Shown here: piece by piece, positions 7,382-15,765 of the stretch | Layout of the letters: every line of letters starts with the position of its first letter | Numbering within the stretch: position 1 is the first letter of the stretch | Assembly (NCBI RefSeq): GCF_014621695.1 | Contig: NZ_CP061281.1 | Span: 3,782,001 to 3,846,000, forward strand | DNA from: Streptomyces xanthii | GTDB taxonomy: Bacteria; Actinomycetota; Actinomycetes; Streptomycetales; Streptomycetaceae | Direction: 5' to 3' | DNA length: 64,000 bases | Program-made: the position numbers and the translations under genes | The notes under the pieces: generated by a model | The model's database searches: none | The model's input: only the letters and a program-made list of their open reading frames with translations | Told to the model about the DNA's origin: nothing

Positions 7382-8155
7382 CTAGGCCGCGCGTTCCCGG
7401 GCGACCAGGGCCTCGATGCCGGCGATCTGGAGCTCGAGGGCGACCTCGAAGTCGCCGTCGAGGATCTGGTCGACGGAGCCGCTGTCGGGGCCTTCCGCCA
7501 TCAACTGCTCGGCGTGCCGCACCGCGTCCGCCATCTCCGGCGGCGCGCTGAACCCGGACATCGCCTTCGTGTAGTACTCGTCCCGCGTCATGCCCACCTC
7601 CACGCAGCGCTGCCGGAAGTGGCCCTCGATCGTCCCGTACCCGTAGACGAACTGGAAGACGGACGCGATCGCGCCGCGCTGCCGGGGCAGGGACAGGCCC
7701 GTGCGCGCGACGATGCGCTGCACCGCGAACGAGAACCTCAGGGCGTTCGGGCCGATGTTGAGGTAGTTGCCGGCCAGCGGCGAGATCCACGGATGCCGCA
7801 CGATCAGCGACCGGTAGGCGGTGGCCAGGTCCCGCAGCCACTCCCGCCAGTCGTCGCCCTCCGACGGACCGTCCTCGTCGATGGTCAGCTCGCCGAAGAC
7901 CCGGTCCAGGGCGAGTTCCAGCAGGTCGTCCTTGGTGTCGACGTACCAGTACACGGACATCGCGGTGACCCCGAGCTCGCCCGCGAGGCGCCGCATCGAG
8001 AACTTGGCGAGCCCCTCGGCGTCGAGCAGCCGCACCGTGGTCCCGGTGATCCGGTCCCGGTCCAGGCCGCTCGGCTGCTCGGTGCGCCGGCCGCGCGGCG
8101 CCTTGGCCGATTCCGTCTCCTCCAGCCAGACGCTCATCCGCGCTGCCTTCGCCAT
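7382..8155 (-). CDS. TetR-family transcriptional repressor
   Basis: Ligand-responsive repressor of 257 residues. The N-terminal helix-turn-helix is clear (DRITGTTVRLLDAEGLAKFSMRRLAGELGVTAMSVYWYVDTKDDLLELA), and the remaining 170 residues fit the TetR_C tetracycline-repressor-like ligand domain (WREWLRDLATAYRSLIVRHPW). The start at 8155 is preceded by GAAGGT at suitable spacing; an ATG six codons in is an alternative. It lies downstream of and in the same direction as a DHA2 exporter gene, 76 bp away, so the pair forms an exporter-repressor operon. The likely binding site is the 30-bp palindrome 9817-9846 upstream of that operon. Its stop codon lies in the right CTAG duplication of the MITE, so the coding sequence is intact. 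Confidence 0.9.
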   Translation of the reverse strand: MAKAARMSVWLEETESAKAPRGRRTEQPSGLDRDRITGTTVRLLDAEGLAKFSMRRLAGELGVTAMSVYWYVDTKDDLLELALDRVFGELTIDEDGPSEGDDWREWLRDLATAYRSLIVRHPWISPLAGNYLNIGPNALRFSFAVQRIVARTGLSLPRQRGAIASVFQFVYGYGTIEGHFRQRCVEVGMTRDEYYTKAMSGFSAPPEMADAVRHAEQLMAEGPDSGSVDQILDGDFEVALELQIAGIEALVARERAA

Positions 8156-8188
8156 CGGGGCACCTTCTCAAAGATCGTCGGGGCGGAC

Positions 8189-8224
8189 GGACGGGCGGAA
8201 CCGTCGGGTCCGGTCCGCCCGTCC
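8189..8224 (-). terminator. Hairpin between exporter and tetR
   Basis: GGACGGGCGGA (8189-8199) and TCCGCCCGTCC (8214-8224) form a perfect 11-bp stem with a 14-nt loop in the 76-bp gap. It could weaken read-through into tetR or stabilise the upstream message. Confidence 0.4.
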
Positions 8225-8231
8225 ACCGATG

Positions 8232-9767
8232 CTATGCGGAAGCCGGCACCGCTGATTCTGCCCGCTCCGCCCGCCGCAGCAAGGCCGCGGCGAGCAGCCC
8301 GCCGACGAGCACGGCCACGGCCCCGACCAGCTGACTGGTCTCGAGGCCGGAGGAGAACGCGTCCGCGATCCGGGCCTTCTCCGGCGCCGAGTCCGCGGCC
8401 GCGAGCGCCGCCGGGAGCGAGGCCGCCGCGACGGGCACGAGCGCGGCGAACCGGGCGTTGAGGACCGCGCCGAGGACCGCCACCCCCAGGCCGTTGCCGA
8501 ACTCGGCCAGCGTGCCGTTGACCCCGGCGCCGACGCCCGCCTTCTCCGGCGGGATCGCGCTCATGATCGCGTTGGCCATCGCCGGCATGGCGAGCGCGAT
8601 GCCCGCGCCCATGATGATCAGCCCCGCCAGCATGCCGCCGTACGCGTCCCCGCCGAGCAGCGCGATCGCCGCGAGGCCCGCCGCCAGGCAGGTCATACCG
8701 GCCGCGATGGTCAGCGGCGTGCCCAGCTTGGGCAACAGCTTGGCGCCCAGACCCGTGAGGTTGAGCGCCACGACGGTGAGGGCGAGCGGGGCGGTGCGCA
8801 GCCCCGCCTCCAGGGGCCCGTACCCGAGCACGAACTGCAGGTGCTGGGTGAGCAGGAAGAGCGAGCCGCCCATGCCGAACGCGACGAGGATCGCGCCGGC
8901 CACCGCCCCCGTGAACTTCTGGTTCCGGAAGAAGTGCATGTCCAGCATCGGGTACGGGATGCGCAGCTCCCACAGCACGAACGCGGCCATGACGACGAGC
9001 CCGATCGCGGCCGAGGTGAGCGTCGGCCCCGAGGTCCAGCCCTTGTCGGGGCCCGAGATGATCGCGTAGACGATCCCGGTCATGCCGACGGTGGACAGGA
9101 GCGCGCCGAGCAGGTCGGGGCGGTCGCCGCGCGGGTTCTTGGACTCGGGGACGAGCGCGAGCACGGCGATGAGGCCGACGACCGCGACGGGGATGTTGAT
9201 CAGGAAGATCGCGCCCCACCAGAAGTGGTCGAGCATCACGCCGCCGAGCAGCGGGCCGACGGCGAAGCCCAGCGAGTTCACGGTCGCCCACAGGCCGATC
9301 GCCTTGACCCGCTCGGCGTCGTCGAAGATCTGCACGACGACGGCCAGGGTGGTGGTCATCAGCAGCGCGCCGCCGACGCCCATGCCGGCCCGCGCCGCGA
9401 TCAGCTGGGCGGTGGAGCCGGCGAGGCCCGCGACCAGCGAGCCGACGCCGAACAGGACGAGTCCCGCCGCGAGCATCTTCTTGCGGCCGTAGCGGTCGGC
9501 GCTGGAGCCCGCGGTGAGCAGCAGACCCGACTGGACGAGCGAGTAGGCGCTGATCACCCACTGGATGTCGGCCGTCGACGCGTCCAGCTCCCGGGTGAGG
9601 GAGGGGATCGCGACGTTCAGCACGGTGTTGTCGAGCAGCACGGTCAGCTGGGCGAGGCAGATGACCCCGAGGATCAGCCAGCGCTGGGGGTGGCCGCCGC
9701 CGGCCGGGGGCGCCGTCTGCTCCGGCTGCTCCGGGCTGTTGTGGTTCTCGGCGGTGGTCGCCGTCAT
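8232..9767 (-). CDS. DHA2-type MFS drug exporter (EmrB/QacA family)
   Basis: Fourteen-helix proton antiporter of the cytoplasmic membrane, about 511 residues. Helix 1 carries LTVLLDNTVLNVAIPSLTREL, helix 2 the IQWVISAYSLVQSGLLLTAG pattern, followed by the loop motif GSSADRYGRKKML (motif A) and GGALLMTTTLAVVVQIFDDAERVKAIGLWA; GFAVGPLLGGVMLDHFWWGAIFLINIP is motif C. The ATG at 9767 is preferred because ACAGGAGA precedes it; the frame stays open 18 codons upstream into the operator region. It is cotranscribed with tetR, and the substrate probably is an antibiotic or a toxic compound recognised by that repressor. It has none of the C-terminal modules of the DHA2 exporter at 3.1 kb. Confidence 0.92.
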   Translation of the reverse strand: MTATTAENHNSPEQPEQTAPPAGGGHPQRWLILGVICLAQLTVLLDNTVLNVAIPSLTRELDASTADIQWVISAYSLVQSGLLLTAGSSADRYGRKKMLAAGLVLFGVGSLVAGLAGSTAQLIAARAGMGVGGALLMTTTLAVVVQIFDDAERVKAIGLWATVNSLGFAVGPLLGGVMLDHFWWGAIFLINIPVAVVGLIAVLALVPESKNPRGDRPDLLGALLSTVGMTGIVYAIISGPDKGWTSGPTLTSAAIGLVVMAAFVLWELRIPYPMLDMHFFRNQKFTGAVAGAILVAFGMGGSLFLLTQHLQFVLGYGPLEAGLRTAPLALTVVALNLTGLGAKLLPKLGTPLTIAAGMTCLAAGLAAIALLGGDAYGGMLAGLIIMGAGIALAMPAMANAIMSAIPPEKAGVGAGVNGTLAEFGNGLGVAVLGAVLNARFAALVPVAAASLPAALAAADSAPEKARIADAFSSGLETSQLVGAVAVLVGGLLAAALLRRAERAESAVPASA

Positions 9768-9816
9768 GCGGTCTCCTGTCGGTGTCGGTACCGGGCCTCT
9801 CCGAACCCGTCTCCCA

Positions 9817-9846
9817 TACACCGTAAGGGGTTACCCTTACGGTGTA
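9817..9846. promoter_or_regulatory. TetR operator, 13-bp perfect arms
   Basis: TACACCGTAAGGG (9817-9829) and CCCTTACGGTGTA (9834-9846) are perfect inverted repeats separated by GTTA. The site lies 50 bp before the exporter start and 30 bp before the divergent endonuclease gene, so the TetR protein encoded in the exporter operon could repress both. Length and symmetry fit a TetR dimer-of-dimers site. Confidence 0.8.
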
Positions 9847-9875
9847 CAACGACATTTTCGGCGTACCGTTCCCGC

Positions 9876-10742
9876 ATGCCGAATCGCGCTCGCGCGCTCC
9901 CCCAAATGGCCCTGTCCGCCGCTCTGTTGAGCCTGATCGCGACCGCCGCCCCGGCCGCCGCCGACACGCCCGGAACGCCTTCGGTCCCCCTGCGCATCGC
10001 GACGTACAACATCCACGCCGGGGCCGGGGAGGACAACGTCTTCGACCTCGACCGGCAGGCCGCCGCGCTGCGCGCCCTCGACGCCGACGTGATCGGACTG
10101 CAGGAGGTCGACGTCCACTGGGGCGCCCGCAGCCAGGGCCTCGACGTGGCCCGGGAGTTGGCCGACCGGCTCGGGATGCGGGTCGCGTTCGCCCCGATCT
10201 ACAGCCTGGACCCGGCGGCCGGCGGGCAGCCGCGCCGCGAGTTCGGGGTCGCCGTCCTGTCCCGGTACCGGATCCGCTCCGCCGTCAACCACGACATCAC
10301 CCGGCTCTCCACCCAGGTCCCGAACCCGGTGCCGGCCCCGGCCCCCGGCTTCGGCGAGGTCACCCTCAAGGTGCGGGGCGTCCCGCTCCAGGTGTTCGTC
10401 ACCCATCTCGACTACCGGGGCGACCCGTCCGTGCGGACCGCGCAGGTCGCCGACACCCGCCGGATCATGAGCGCCGAGCGCGCGGCCCTGCCCGGCGCCC
10501 GCCAGGTCCTGCTCGGCGACTTCAACGCGGCGCCGGCCGCGCCCGAACTGGCCCCGCTGTGGCGGGAGCTGCGCGACGCGGGGCCCGCGACCGGCGGTAC
10601 GTATCCGGCCGACGCCCCCGTCAACCGGATCGACTACGTCGCGGTCGGCGAGGGCGTCGGCGTGCGGGACGTGACGATCCCGGCGGAGGCGGCCGCCTCC
10701 GATCACCGGCCGGTCGTCGCCGACGTGCGGCTCGACCGGTAG
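9876..10742 (+). CDS. Secreted endonuclease/exonuclease/phosphatase-family protein
   Basis: Metal-dependent phosphoesterase of the DNase I-like superfamily, 288 residues; targets in the family include nucleic acid, phospholipids and inositol phosphates. An N-terminal signal peptide (ALPQMALSAALLSLIATAAP, cleavage near AAAADTP) shows that it is exported. Catalytic motifs are in order: RIATYNIHAG (Asn), LQEVDVHWG (catalytic Glu), LLGDFNAAP (Asp-Asn), and SDHRPVVADV (Asp-His) at the C-terminus. The ATG at 9876 is the only start that provides a signal peptide; no good ribosome binding site precedes it. It is divergent from the TetR-regulated exporter and shares the operator interval. The protein could scavenge phosphate or degrade extracellular nucleic acid; specificity is not visible. 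Confidence 0.85.
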   Translation: MPNRARALPQMALSAALLSLIATAAPAAADTPGTPSVPLRIATYNIHAGAGEDNVFDLDRQAAALRALDADVIGLQEVDVHWGARSQGLDVARELADRLGMRVAFAPIYSLDPAAGGQPRREFGVAVLSRYRIRSAVNHDITRLSTQVPNPVPAPAPGFGEVTLKVRGVPLQVFVTHLDYRGDPSVRTAQVADTRRIMSAERAALPGARQVLLGDFNAAPAAPELAPLWRELRDAGPATGGTYPADAPVNRIDYVAVGEGVGVRDVTIPAEAAASDHRPVVADVRLDR

Positions 10743-10760
10743 ACAGGACGGGCTGTCGGA

Positions 10761-12878
10761 TCAGGACTTCGGCCGGCTCAGGTCGTAGAACGTCGCCGTT
10801 CCGGCCGTGACCTTCTCGAAGTGCTGCTCGACCCATGACGTGATCGCGGACGAGGAGCCGACCCCGCCCATGCCTCCGCCCATTCCCCCACCGATGAAGT
10901 AGTGGATCTTCCCTTCGGCCACGTACTTCTTGAACTGGGCGAGGGTGGGCGACGGGTCGGTGCCGTTGAAGCCGCCGACGGCCATCACCGGGACACCCGT
11001 GGCCAGTTGGTAGCTCGCCTGGTTCTGGGAGCCGACGGCCGCGGCCGCCCATGTGTAGGCGTCGGCGTTCTTCAGGAGCAGCCGCTTCGCCTCGGCGCCG
11101 ACCGTGGCGCCGTCGAGCAGACCGCCCATGCCGCCGCCTCCCGCGCCGCCGGGCCCGCCCTCGGCCATGGCTCCGCCGGGGGAACCGCCCGGGAAGCCGC
11201 CGCCCTGCTGCTGACCGGGTCCGTTGCCGGTGGTGGTGCCCGTGCCGGGGCCGGTGCCCTGTGTCCGGCCGCCCGGCGGCTGCATCGCGCCGCCGCCGGC
11301 ACCGCCCGCGGGTCCACCGGCCCGGCCGCCACCGCCGTCCGGACCCCCGCCCGGGCCACCCCGGCCGCCCATCATGCTCGCGCCGGCCGGGCCCGCCGTG
11401 ACGATCGACCCGGTGTGCCCCGTGGCCAGCGTGCTGAGCGTGTACGCGGTCGGCCCGGCCAGCGACGCGGCGAGGCCGAGCCCCGCGGCGCCGAGCGCGA
11501 GCCCGCGCCCGAACCGGCCCGCGAGCGCGAGCCCCAGGCCCGCCGCGAGCCCGCCGACCAGCACCGCCCAGCGCAGCCACGGCAGATGGTCGGGTGTGCG
11601 GCCGAGGAGCACGTACCCCCAGATCCCGGTGACCGCGACGGCCGTGCCGAGCGTCGCCGACCAGACGATCCTGGCCCGCTCCTCCCACAGCACGACCGCA
11701 CCGGTGCCGATCACCGCGGCGAGGTAGGGCGCCAGGGCCACCGTGTAGTACTGGTGGAAGATGCCGGCCATGAAGCTGAAGACGAGGCCCGTCGTCAGCA
11801 GGCAGCCGCCCCAGGCGAGGAAGGCGGCGCGCGCGGTGTCCGTGCGCCGCGCCTTCCGGGTCAGGACGAGCGCCGCGACGAGCAGGATCAGCGCGGCGGG
11901 GAGCAGCCAGGCGATCTGGCCGCCGATCTCCGCGTTGAACATCCGGCCGAGACCGGTCTCGCCCCACTGGCCGGTGCCGCCGCCCATGCCACCGCCACCG
12001 CCACCGCCACCGCCACCGACGGAGCCGGTCTCGTCGCCGTTGATGCGGCCCAGGCCGTTGTAGCCGAAGGTCAGCTCCAGGAACGAGTTGTTCTGCGAAC
12101 CGCCGATGTACGGGCGGGAGGCCGCGGGCCAGAGTTCGACGACGGCCACCCACCAGCCGCCCGCGACGGTCATGACGAGCCCGGAGAGGGCCAGTTGGGC
12201 GATGCGGCGGCGCAGCCTCACCGGGGCGCAGATCCCGTACAGAAGAGCGAGCGGGGGCAGGATCAGGAAGGCCTGGAGGGTCTTGGCGAGGAAGGCGAGA
12301 CCGACCGCCGCGCCCGCGCCGACCAGCCACTTCGTGCGGCCCTGCTCCAGCGCGCGCAGCACGCAGTACACCGTGACGGTCATGAGGAGGGCGAGCAGCG
12401 CGTCCGGGTTGTTGAACCGGAACATGAGCGCGGCGACCGGGGTCGTGGCGAACACCGCCATCGCGATCAGTCCCGCGGCGGCGCTGAAGCGGCGGCGCAC
12501 GGCCGCGTAGAGGACGGCCGCCGTGGCCACGCCCATCAGCACCTCGGGCACGAGGATCGCCCAGGAGTTCAGGCCGAAGATCCGCACCGAGAGGGCCATC
12601 GGCCACAGGGCGGCCGGGGGCTTGTCGACGGTGATCGCGTTCGCGGCGTCGGACGAGCCGAAGAAGAACGCCTTCCAGCTCTGGCTGCCCGCCTGCACGG
12701 CGGCCGAGTAGAAGGAGTTGGCATAGCCGGAGGCGGAGAGGTTCCAGAGGTAGGCGAGGGCGATGACGAGGAGGAGCGCGAGGAACGCGGAGCGGAACCG
12801 GCGCGCGTCGGCGGGTCGGGGGTCCGCGGCTGTCGCGGGCGCCGTCAGGGGCTCGGCCGTGGGGGTCTGTGTGGTCAT
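10761..12878 (-). CDS. ArnT/PMT-like glycosyltransferase (YkcA/B type) with Gly-rich extracellular regions
   Basis: Polyprenyl-phosphate-sugar dependent glycosyltransferase of family 39-like type, 705 residues, with about 11 transmembrane helices. After helix 1 comes the first extracytoplasmic loop with SGYANSFYSAAVQAGSQSWK and the acidic/Lys motif AITVDKPPAALWP typical of the family. The C-terminal soluble domain (YTWAAAAVGSQNQASYQLAT, GVPVMAVGGFNGTDPSPTL, KIHYFIGG) matches the YkcA/B C-terminal domain. Two loops are extremely Gly-rich: one encoded by five CCACCG units (11990-12019) and a longer one near residues 485-585. The start overlaps the stop of the GT2-GtrA gene by four bases, so the two are translationally coupled. 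The pair probably adds sugars to a cell-envelope polymer; the polymer is unknown. Confidence 0.85.
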   Translation of the reverse strand: MTTQTPTAEPLTAPATAADPRPADARRFRSAFLALLLVIALAYLWNLSASGYANSFYSAAVQAGSQSWKAFFFGSSDAANAITVDKPPAALWPMALSVRIFGLNSWAILVPEVLMGVATAAVLYAAVRRRFSAAAGLIAMAVFATTPVAALMFRFNNPDALLALLMTVTVYCVLRALEQGRTKWLVGAGAAVGLAFLAKTLQAFLILPPLALLYGICAPVRLRRRIAQLALSGLVMTVAGGWWVAVVELWPAASRPYIGGSQNNSFLELTFGYNGLGRINGDETGSVGGGGGGGGGGMGGGTGQWGETGLGRMFNAEIGGQIAWLLPAALILLVAALVLTRKARRTDTARAAFLAWGGCLLTTGLVFSFMAGIFHQYYTVALAPYLAAVIGTGAVVLWEERARIVWSATLGTAVAVTGIWGYVLLGRTPDHLPWLRWAVLVGGLAAGLGLALAGRFGRGLALGAAGLGLAASLAGPTAYTLSTLATGHTGSIVTAGPAGASMMGGRGGPGGGPDGGGGRAGGPAGGAGGGAMQPPGGRTQGTGPGTGTTTGNGPGQQQGGGFPGGSPGGAMAEGGPGGAGGGGMGGLLDGATVGAEAKRLLLKNADAYTWAAAAVGSQNQASYQLATGVPVMAVGGFNGTDPSPTLAQFKKYVAEGKIHYFIGGGMGGGMGGVGSSSAITSWVEQHFEKVTAGTATFYDLSRPKS
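11990..12019. repeat. Five tandem CCACCG hexamers in a coding region
   Basis: Perfect hexanucleotide microsatellite inside the glycosyltransferase gene, encoding a run of glycine on the minus strand. Copy-number changes would keep the frame and alter only loop length. Confidence 0.85.
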
Positions 12879-14191
12879 CGTCGGCTCCCGGGAGTGGGCT
12901 CGGAGGACACCGCCGGCCGCTCGGCGCGGTCCGGGAAGACCCAGGCGCGCAGCAGCAGGAAGCGCAGCACGGTGGCCGCCAGGTTCGCGGCGATGAGCAC
13001 CGCCAGTTCGGTGGAGTGCGCGGCGTCGCCGTCGGACGCGGCGCCGAGCGCGAGCAGCGAGCCGCTGGTCAGCACCCATCCGATGCCGAAGACGACGATG
13101 CCCTGGGCCTGATGGCGCACGGCGTTCGCCCGGCCCCGCACCCCGAAGGTGAGCCTCCGGTTGGCGGCGGTGTTGGCGACCGCCGAGACGAGCAGCGCGA
13201 GCGCGTTGGCGGCCTGCGCCCCGGAGAACGTACGGAAGCCGGTGTAGAGCAGCAGGTACAGCAGGGTCGACAGGCCGCCGACGGCGCAGAAGCCGACGAG
13301 CTGACGGGCGAGACCCCGGGGAACGCCGGTCAGCCGGCCGTCGCGCGGGTCGTCGCCGAAGGGGCGCGCGAGGCGGTCGAGGGGGAGGGAGCCGGTGGCG
13401 AGCGCCCGGCCGACCCGCCACACCCCCTTCAGGTCCTCGGTCGCCGTCCGCACGATGTGGACGCTGGAGTGCGGGTCGTCGACCCAGTCGACGGGGACCT
13501 CGTGGATCCGCAGCCCGGCCCGCTCGGCCAGCACCAGCATCTCCGTGTCGAAGAACCAGCCGGTGTCCTCCACCAGCGGCAGCAGCACCTGCGCCACGTC
13601 GCGCCGGATCGCCTTGAAGCCGCACTGGGCGTCGGAGAAGCGGGCCTGGAGCGAGCCGCGCAGGATGAGGTTGTAGGCACGGGACACGAACTCCCGCTTG
13701 GGGCCGCGCACCACGCGCGCCGCACGCGAGAGCCGCGAGCCGATCGCCAGGTCCGAGTGCCCGGAGATCAGCGGCGCCACGAGCGGGAGCAGCGCGTTCA
13801 GATCGGTGGACAGGTCGACGTCCATGTAGGCGAGGACGGGCGCGTCGGACGCGGACCAGACGGCGCGCAGGGCCCGCCCGCGCCCCTTCTGCTCCAGGCG
13901 CACGGAGGCGACGCCGGCCAGCTCGGCGGCCAGCCGGTGCGCGACCCGCGGGGTCGCGTCGGTGGAGGCGTTGTCCGCGACCGTGATCCGGAAGCGGTAC
14001 GGGAAGGTGCGGTTCAGGTGGGCGTGCAGACGCCGCACACACGCGTCGAGGTCCTTCTCCTCGTTGAAGACGGGGACGACGACGTCCAGGACCGGCACGG
14101 CGCCGCTGCCGACGGGAAGGTGCTCCCGCGCCGGCAGCGTCCCCGGCCCGGGGGCGGGTGGAGCGGTGCTCGCAGAAGAGTCGGTTCGCAT
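12875..14191 (-). CDS. Family 2 glycosyltransferase fused to GtrA-like membrane domain
   Basis: Probable polyprenyl-phosphate sugar synthase, 438 residues. Residues about 30-270 are a GT-A fold of the DPM1/dolichol-phosphate mannosyltransferase type: LDVVVPVFNEEKDLDACV, VADNASTDATPRVA, LAYMDVDLSTDLNAL (the DxD metal site), DAQCGFKAIRRDVA. Residues about 290-420 form a GtrA-like domain of four helices (GFCAVGGLSTLLYLLLYTGF, NRRLTFG). Such fusions make a lipid-linked sugar on the inner face and help flip it outward for the GT39-type enzyme, which is encoded next with an ATGA overlap. The ATG at 14191 is chosen because the frame before it reads through an unlikely sequence; the ribosome binding site is weak. 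The downstream position of a two-component system on the same strand suggests joint control. Confidence 0.85.
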   Translation of the reverse strand: MRTDSSASTAPPAPGPGTLPAREHLPVGSGAVPVLDVVVPVFNEEKDLDACVRRLHAHLNRTFPYRFRITVADNASTDATPRVAHRLAAELAGVASVRLEQKGRGRALRAVWSASDAPVLAYMDVDLSTDLNALLPLVAPLISGHSDLAIGSRLSRAARVVRGPKREFVSRAYNLILRGSLQARFSDAQCGFKAIRRDVAQVLLPLVEDTGWFFDTEMLVLAERAGLRIHEVPVDWVDDPHSSVHIVRTATEDLKGVWRVGRALATGSLPLDRLARPFGDDPRDGRLTGVPRGLARQLVGFCAVGGLSTLLYLLLYTGFRTFSGAQAANALALLVSAVANTAANRRLTFGVRGRANAVRHQAQGIVVFGIGWVLTSGSLLALGAASDGDAAHSTELAVLIAANLAATVLRFLLLRAWVFPDRAERPAVSSEPTPGSRR

Positions 14192-14217
14192 GCCACCGAC
14201 CGTCGCCAACTGCTCTG

Positions 14218-15765
14218 TCAGGGCTGTGTGGTGAGGCTTTGACCCGCCTGTGAGTACGGATGCCCCTGTGAGTGCGGAAGCGTTTCCTGCCGGTCCTGCC
14301 CTGTCCGGGCCGGGAGGTGGACGGTGAACACGGTGCGGCCCGGGGCCGAGTCCACGGTCACCGTGCCTCCGTGCGCGGCCGTGACCGCCTGCACGATGGC
14401 CAGACCGAGCCCCGTGGAGCCCGCCGTGCGGGAGCGCGAGGAGTCGCCGCGCGCGAACCGCTCGAAGACGTGCGGCAGCAGCTCCGCCGGGATGCCCGGA
14501 CCGTCGTCCCGCACGTCGAGGCGGACCCACGGCCCGTCCCGGTGCACGCGCGCGGTGACCGTGGTGCCGGGCGGGGTGTGCGTACGGGCGTTGGCCAGCA
14601 GGTTGACGAGGACCTGGTGCAGGCGTGCCGGGTCGGCGAGCACCTCGGCCGGTTCGTCGGGCAGGTCGAGCCGCCACACGTGGTCGGGTCCGGCGGCGCG
14701 GGCGTCGGCGACCGCGTCCACGACCAGCGGCGACAGGTCCGTCGGCGCGCAGGCGAGGGGGCGGCCCGTGTCGAGCCGGGCGAGCAGCAGCAGGTCCTCG
14801 ACCAGGCCCGTCATGCGGTGGGCCTCGGACTCGATGCGGCCGAGCGCGTGCCGGGTGTCGGGGCCGGTCGGCTCGTGGCCGCGCCGGGTGAGTTCGGCGT
14901 AGCCGCGGATGGAGGCGAGCGGGGTGCGCAGCTCGTGGCTGGCGTCCGCGACGAACCGGCGCACCCGGGTCTCGCTCTGCTGGCGCGCCTCCAGCGCGCC
15001 GTGCACGTGGTCGAGCATGCGGTTGAGCGCGGCGCCGACCTGGCCGACCTCGGAACGCGGATCGGCCTCGGTCTCCGGGACGCGCTCGTGCAGGGCCACC
15101 TCGCCGCTGTGCAGGGGGAGTTCGGAGACGCGGGTCGCGGTCGCGGCGACCCGGCGCAGCGGGCGCAGCGCGACGCCGACCATGACGGCGCCGGTCACCC
15201 CGGCCGCGAGCAGGCCCGCGCCCGTCACGGAGGCCTCGATGAGGACGAGCCGGTTCAGGGTCGCGTCGATGTCCGTGGAGGGGAGGCCGACGAGCAGGCT
15301 GCCGTCCCCGCTCGACTGGACGCGGTAGTCGCCGAGTCCGGGCAGGGAGACGCTGTGCGCGCGCCCGTCGCGGGGGACCGACGCGAGGGCGTCCGTCTGG
15401 GCGCCGGTCAGCTCGGTGGTGCGGGTGGGGGAGTCCTGCTCGGAACGCTCCGCGCGGGTGAGGGAGCCGCCGGCGCCGACCAGCGCGCCCACGGTGTCGC
15501 CGCCCCCGGGGCCCGGCAGGCCCAGGAACGACAGGTCGTCCGCCCGGCTGTCCGCCCCGGGCTCCCGGCCGCCGGGCCCGTCGCCGCGGGCGGCCATGTG
15601 GACGACCTGATCGACCTTGCCGTCCAGCTGCGCGTACAGATACGTGTGCAGTGCCAGCGTCGTCACCGTGCCGATCACCACCGCGACGAGCGCGATCAGG
15701 CCGACGGCGGTGACGACGAGCCGGGTCCGCAGGGTCCGGACGCGCGGCGCCGCGGCCCGCCTCAC
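14218..15765 (-). CDS. Sensor histidine kinase
   Basis: Membrane sensor of an OmpR-type two-component system, 515 residues. Two transmembrane helices (TRLVVTAVGLIALVAVVIGT near residue 15 and ASVTGAGLLAAGVTGAVMVG near 185) bracket an extracytoplasmic domain of about 140 residues, followed by HAMP (LRPLRRVAATATRVSEL), the HisKA box with phospho-accepting His (FVADASHELRTPLASIRGYAEL), and a HATPase domain with N box (LVNLLANARTHTP), G1 (DVRDDGPGIP) and G2 (STGLGLAIVQAV). The GTG start overlaps the stop of the response regulator by four bases (GTGA). The signal is unknown. The glycosyltransferase pair begins only 27 bp after its stop, so the four genes may form one operon, suggesting envelope stress as the signal. 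Confidence 0.92.
   Translation of the reverse strand: MRRAAAPRVRTLRTRLVVTAVGLIALVAVVIGTVTTLALHTYLYAQLDGKVDQVVHMAARGDGPGGREPGADSRADDLSFLGLPGPGGGDTVGALVGAGGSLTRAERSEQDSPTRTTELTGAQTDALASVPRDGRAHSVSLPGLGDYRVQSSGDGSLLVGLPSTDIDATLNRLVLIEASVTGAGLLAAGVTGAVMVGVALRPLRRVAATATRVSELPLHSGEVALHERVPETEADPRSEVGQVGAALNRMLDHVHGALEARQQSETRVRRFVADASHELRTPLASIRGYAELTRRGHEPTGPDTRHALGRIESEAHRMTGLVEDLLLLARLDTGRPLACAPTDLSPLVVDAVADARAAGPDHVWRLDLPDEPAEVLADPARLHQVLVNLLANARTHTPPGTTVTARVHRDGPWVRLDVRDDGPGIPAELLPHVFERFARGDSSRSRTAGSTGLGLAIVQAVTAAHGGTVTVDSAPGRTVFTVHLPARTGQDRQETLPHSQGHPYSQAGQSLTTQP

Noticed and set aside
7143..8171. Minus-strand frame running through the MITE into tetR
   Set aside because: It is out of frame with tetR and would need the MITE to be coding; the real tetR stop is in the CTAG repeat.
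10761..12878. GT39-type protein as a surface adhesin because of the Gly-rich region
   Set aside because: Multiple membrane helices and glycosyltransferase motifs identify it as an enzyme; the Gly-rich stretches are inserts.
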